NCBI GenBank assembly: GCA_003567095.1
Contig: PXAQ01000232.1
Span: forward strand, 1-8,108
Reading direction: 5' to 3'
Origin: Phycisphaerae bacterium
GTDB lineage: Bacteria; Planctomycetota; Phycisphaerae; Sedimentisphaerales; Anaerohalosphaeraceae
DNA length: 8,108 bases
The translations under genes and the position numbers were made by a program. The first letter of the stretch is position 1. Each line of letters starts with the position of its first letter. The notes beneath the pieces are model-generated. The model ran no database searches, was not told the DNA's origin, and worked only from the letters and a program-made list of their open reading frames with translations. Shown here one piece after another: positions 7,123 through 8,108 of this stretch.

Positions 7123-7185
7123 CCCTTAACCGTGAAAAAAGTACAAAAAGCTAGCCGTCGTGCTTTTTCTAACAGGGCTGTTTTG

Positions 7186-7206
7186 CAAAATGTACGTTGC
7201 ATTTTG
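7186..7206. promoter_or_regulatory. Inverted repeat, candidate operator
   Basis: CAAAATG (7186-7192) and CATTTTG (7200-7206) are perfect seven-base half-sites with a seven-base spacer. They overlap the -35 of the plus-strand promoter, a place where a dimeric regulator would block or alter transcription. The regulator is unknown; I do not recognise the motif. Confidence 0.4.
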
Positions 7207-7224
7207 GCGGCATCTGCCTATAAT
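7197..7224 (+). promoter_or_regulatory. Promoter for the ferredoxin-oxidoreductase operon
   Basis: TTGCAT (7197-7202), a 16-base spacer and a perfect TATAAT (7219-7224). Predicted start near 7231, giving a leader of about 220 nt before the ferredoxin ATG. It is arranged back-to-back with the rpsB promoter, with -35 boxes about 75 bp apart. Confidence 0.65.
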
Positions 7225-7230
7225 GACACA

Positions 7231-7451
7231 CACTAAAGCATGTGAATCGCAGCTTTTGAACGTTTCTAGACCTTATTTGGCCTGTTAAAAAGAGCCGTAT
7301 GGACCGGCGTTTGTTCCATTTAGACGCGGCAGGGCAGGATTTTGACCGAAGAGGGTCTGCCCGACTGGCTTTCAGGATGCGATTGAGCCGGCGGCAGGGG
7401 CCAGGAGGTCTGTCTTTATCTGGATGACTTAAATTCAGAAAGGCCACAAGC
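7231..7451 (+). promoter_or_regulatory. Long structured 5' leader of the oxidoreductase operon
   Basis: No convincing gene lies here. The RNA can form several helices: AATCGCA (7245-7251) with TGCGATT (7378-7384); ATGGA (7299-7303) with TCCAT (7315-7319); and two that exclude each other, GGGCAG (7332-7337) with CTGCCC (7357-7362), versus CTGCC (7357-7361) with GGCAG (7393-7397), the latter extended by six more pairs to 7365-7370/7386-7391. AGGAGG occurs at 7403-7408, too far from any usable start. The ferredoxin's own ribosome-binding site is AAAGG at 7439-7443. I match no known riboswitch class. A 42-codon ORF (7299-7427) is possible. Confidence 0.35.
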
Positions 7452-7685
7452 ATGGCAGATATTAAATTTGATGTGCATCGCTGCAAGGGCTGCGGGCTTT
7501 GCGTGATGTTTTGCCCGCACGACAATATTCAGATGTCCAAGGCCCTGAACCAGCAGGGCCATCCGTATGCGAAGTTGATTGACGCGGATCGGTGTACTGG
7601 CTGCGGGCTGTGCTACCGCATGTGTCCGGATACCGCGATCGAGATCAACCGCAAACTCAATGGCAACAAGGCGGCAAAGAAATAA
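7452..7685 (+). CDS. 2[4Fe-4S] ferredoxin-like delta subunit of a 2-oxoacid:ferredoxin oxidoreductase
   Basis: 77 residues with two complete CxxCxxCxxxCP motifs: C11, C14, C17, C21 ([12 protein letters not shown]) and C48, C51, C54, C58 ([12 protein letters not shown]). Each should hold a [4Fe-4S] cluster, with the last Cys of one motif completing the other cluster as in bacterial ferredoxins. In the KorD/VorD type this small subunit passes electrons from the thiamine-diphosphate subunit to ferredoxin, in the cytoplasm. The sequence around the motifs (a Gly-His-Pro-Tyr turn, MCPDTAIEI) fits that type, and the next gene is the matching alpha subunit, joined by a TAATG overlap. The start ATG has AAAGG eight bases upstream. 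No signal peptide. Whether the complex acts on 2-oxoglutarate, branched-chain 2-oxoacids or another substrate cannot be told from this subunit. Confidence 0.92.
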   Translation: MADIKFDVHRCKGCGLCVMFCPHDNIQMSKALNQQGHPYAKLIDADRCTGCGLCYRMCPDTAIEINRKLNGNKAAKK

Positions 7686-8108
7686 TGGGACAGAAAGTGC
7701 TTCTCAAAGGCAATGAGGCGATGGCCGAGGCCGCGGTTCAGGCCGGCTGCAGGTTTTTCGCCGGCTACCCGATCACGCCGCAAAATGAGGTGCCCGAGTA
7801 TCTGTCGTGGCGTCTGCCGCAGGCCGGCGGTGCCTTTGTGCAGGCCGAAAGCGAAATCGCCGCGATCAATATGATCTTCGGCTCCGCCGCCGCCGGGGCG
7901 CGTAGCATGACCAGCTCCTCTTCGCCGGGGGTCAGCCTCAAGCAGGAGGGCATCAGCTACATCGCCGCCGCCGAGCTTCCGTGTGTGATCGCCAACGTGC
8001 AGCGCGGCGGGCCGGGCCTGGGCAACATCCGCGCCTCCCAGAGCGATTACTTTCAGTCGGTCAAAGGCGGCGGGCACGGCGATTACAAGCTCATTGTCCT
8101 GGCGCCGG
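7685..8108 (+). CDS. vorB: 2-oxoacid:ferredoxin oxidoreductase alpha subunit, VorB/KorA-like (partial)
   Basis: The first 141 codons, open to the right edge; the family is about 350-380 residues. Visible blocks: [20 protein letters not shown] (9-28), [12 protein letters not shown] (29-40), [11 protein letters not shown] (53-63), [17 protein letters not shown] (76-92), [18 protein letters not shown] (97-114) and [19 protein letters not shown] (118-136). These match the pyrimidine-binding domain of VorB (3-methyl-2-oxobutanoate:ferredoxin oxidoreductase) and the closely related KorA. The complex decarboxylates a 2-oxoacid to its acyl-CoA and reduces ferredoxin, an oxygen-sensitive reaction typical of anaerobes. 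The start ATG shares its A with the upstream TAA (TAATG), suggesting translational coupling. The beta (thiamine-diphosphate) and gamma subunits are expected just beyond the window. The VorB label is a family call; substrate is not established. Confidence 0.9.
   Translation, partial: MGQKVLLKGNEAMAEAAVQAGCRFFAGYPITPQNEVPEYLSWRLPQAGGAFVQAESEIAAINMIFGSAAAGARSMTSSSSPGVSLKQEGISYIAAAELPCVIANVQRGGPGLGNIRASQSDYFQSVKGGGHGDYKLIVLAP

Noticed and set aside
7145..7168. AAAAAGC...GCTTTTT as an intrinsic terminator
   Set aside because: Only two G-C pairs in the stem, and no gene ends nearby on either strand to be terminated.
7414..7430. TPP-riboswitch-like stretch TTATCTGGATGACTT in the leader
   Set aside because: Only a short resemblance to the conserved CTGGATAAT-type segment; the CTGAGA element and the pairing helices of the class are absent.
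7169..7525. Minus-strand open frame of 118 codons in the divergent region
   Set aside because: It crosses the ferredoxin start antisense and covers both the plus promoter and leader, with no family resemblance.

Overview
The window looks like a piece of chromosome from an anaerobic member of the Planctomycetota, perhaps the Phycisphaerae/Sedimentisphaerales side. This is inferred from the wording of EF-Ts (MMDCKKAL, SETDFVAK) and of ribosomal protein S2 (MDTDSDPDTVD, PANDDSIKAIEIL), from the AsmA-like envelope protein, and from a VorB-type 2-oxoacid:ferredoxin oxidoreductase. No database search was possible, so the phylum is a judgement from remembered family sequences.

Minus strand, in transcription order from about 7122 down to 1: a sigma70-type promoter (TTGACA-N17-TAGGAT); a leader of about 75 nt with two small hairpins; rpsB (S2, GTG start, long disordered tail); a 158-bp gap holding a long stem-loop; tsf (EF-Ts); an intrinsic terminator; pyrH (UMP kinase); frr (ribosome recycling factor); a large single-pass AsmA/TamB-like envelope protein; and a YihY/BrkB-family membrane protein cut by the window start. 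rpsB-tsf-pyrH-frr is the widespread bacterial translation cluster. The two genes behind it are envelope genes, closely spaced and probably read through from frr.

Plus strand, from about 7186 to the right edge: a candidate operator overlapping a promoter with a perfect TATAAT; an untranslated leader of about 220 nt with competing hairpins and a possible 42-codon ORF; a small 2[4Fe-4S] ferredoxin-like subunit; and the start of a VorB/KorA-like alpha subunit, joined by a TAATG overlap. These are the first two genes of a 2-oxoacid:ferredoxin oxidoreductase operon.

Most of the window is ordinary housekeeping sequence and I see no novel defence, mobile or biosynthetic system. The parts worth a second look are non-coding: the rpsB-tsf stem-loop (one mismatch in DNA becomes a G-U pair only in the sense transcript), the leader before the ferredoxin gene, and the divergent control region between the two transcription units.
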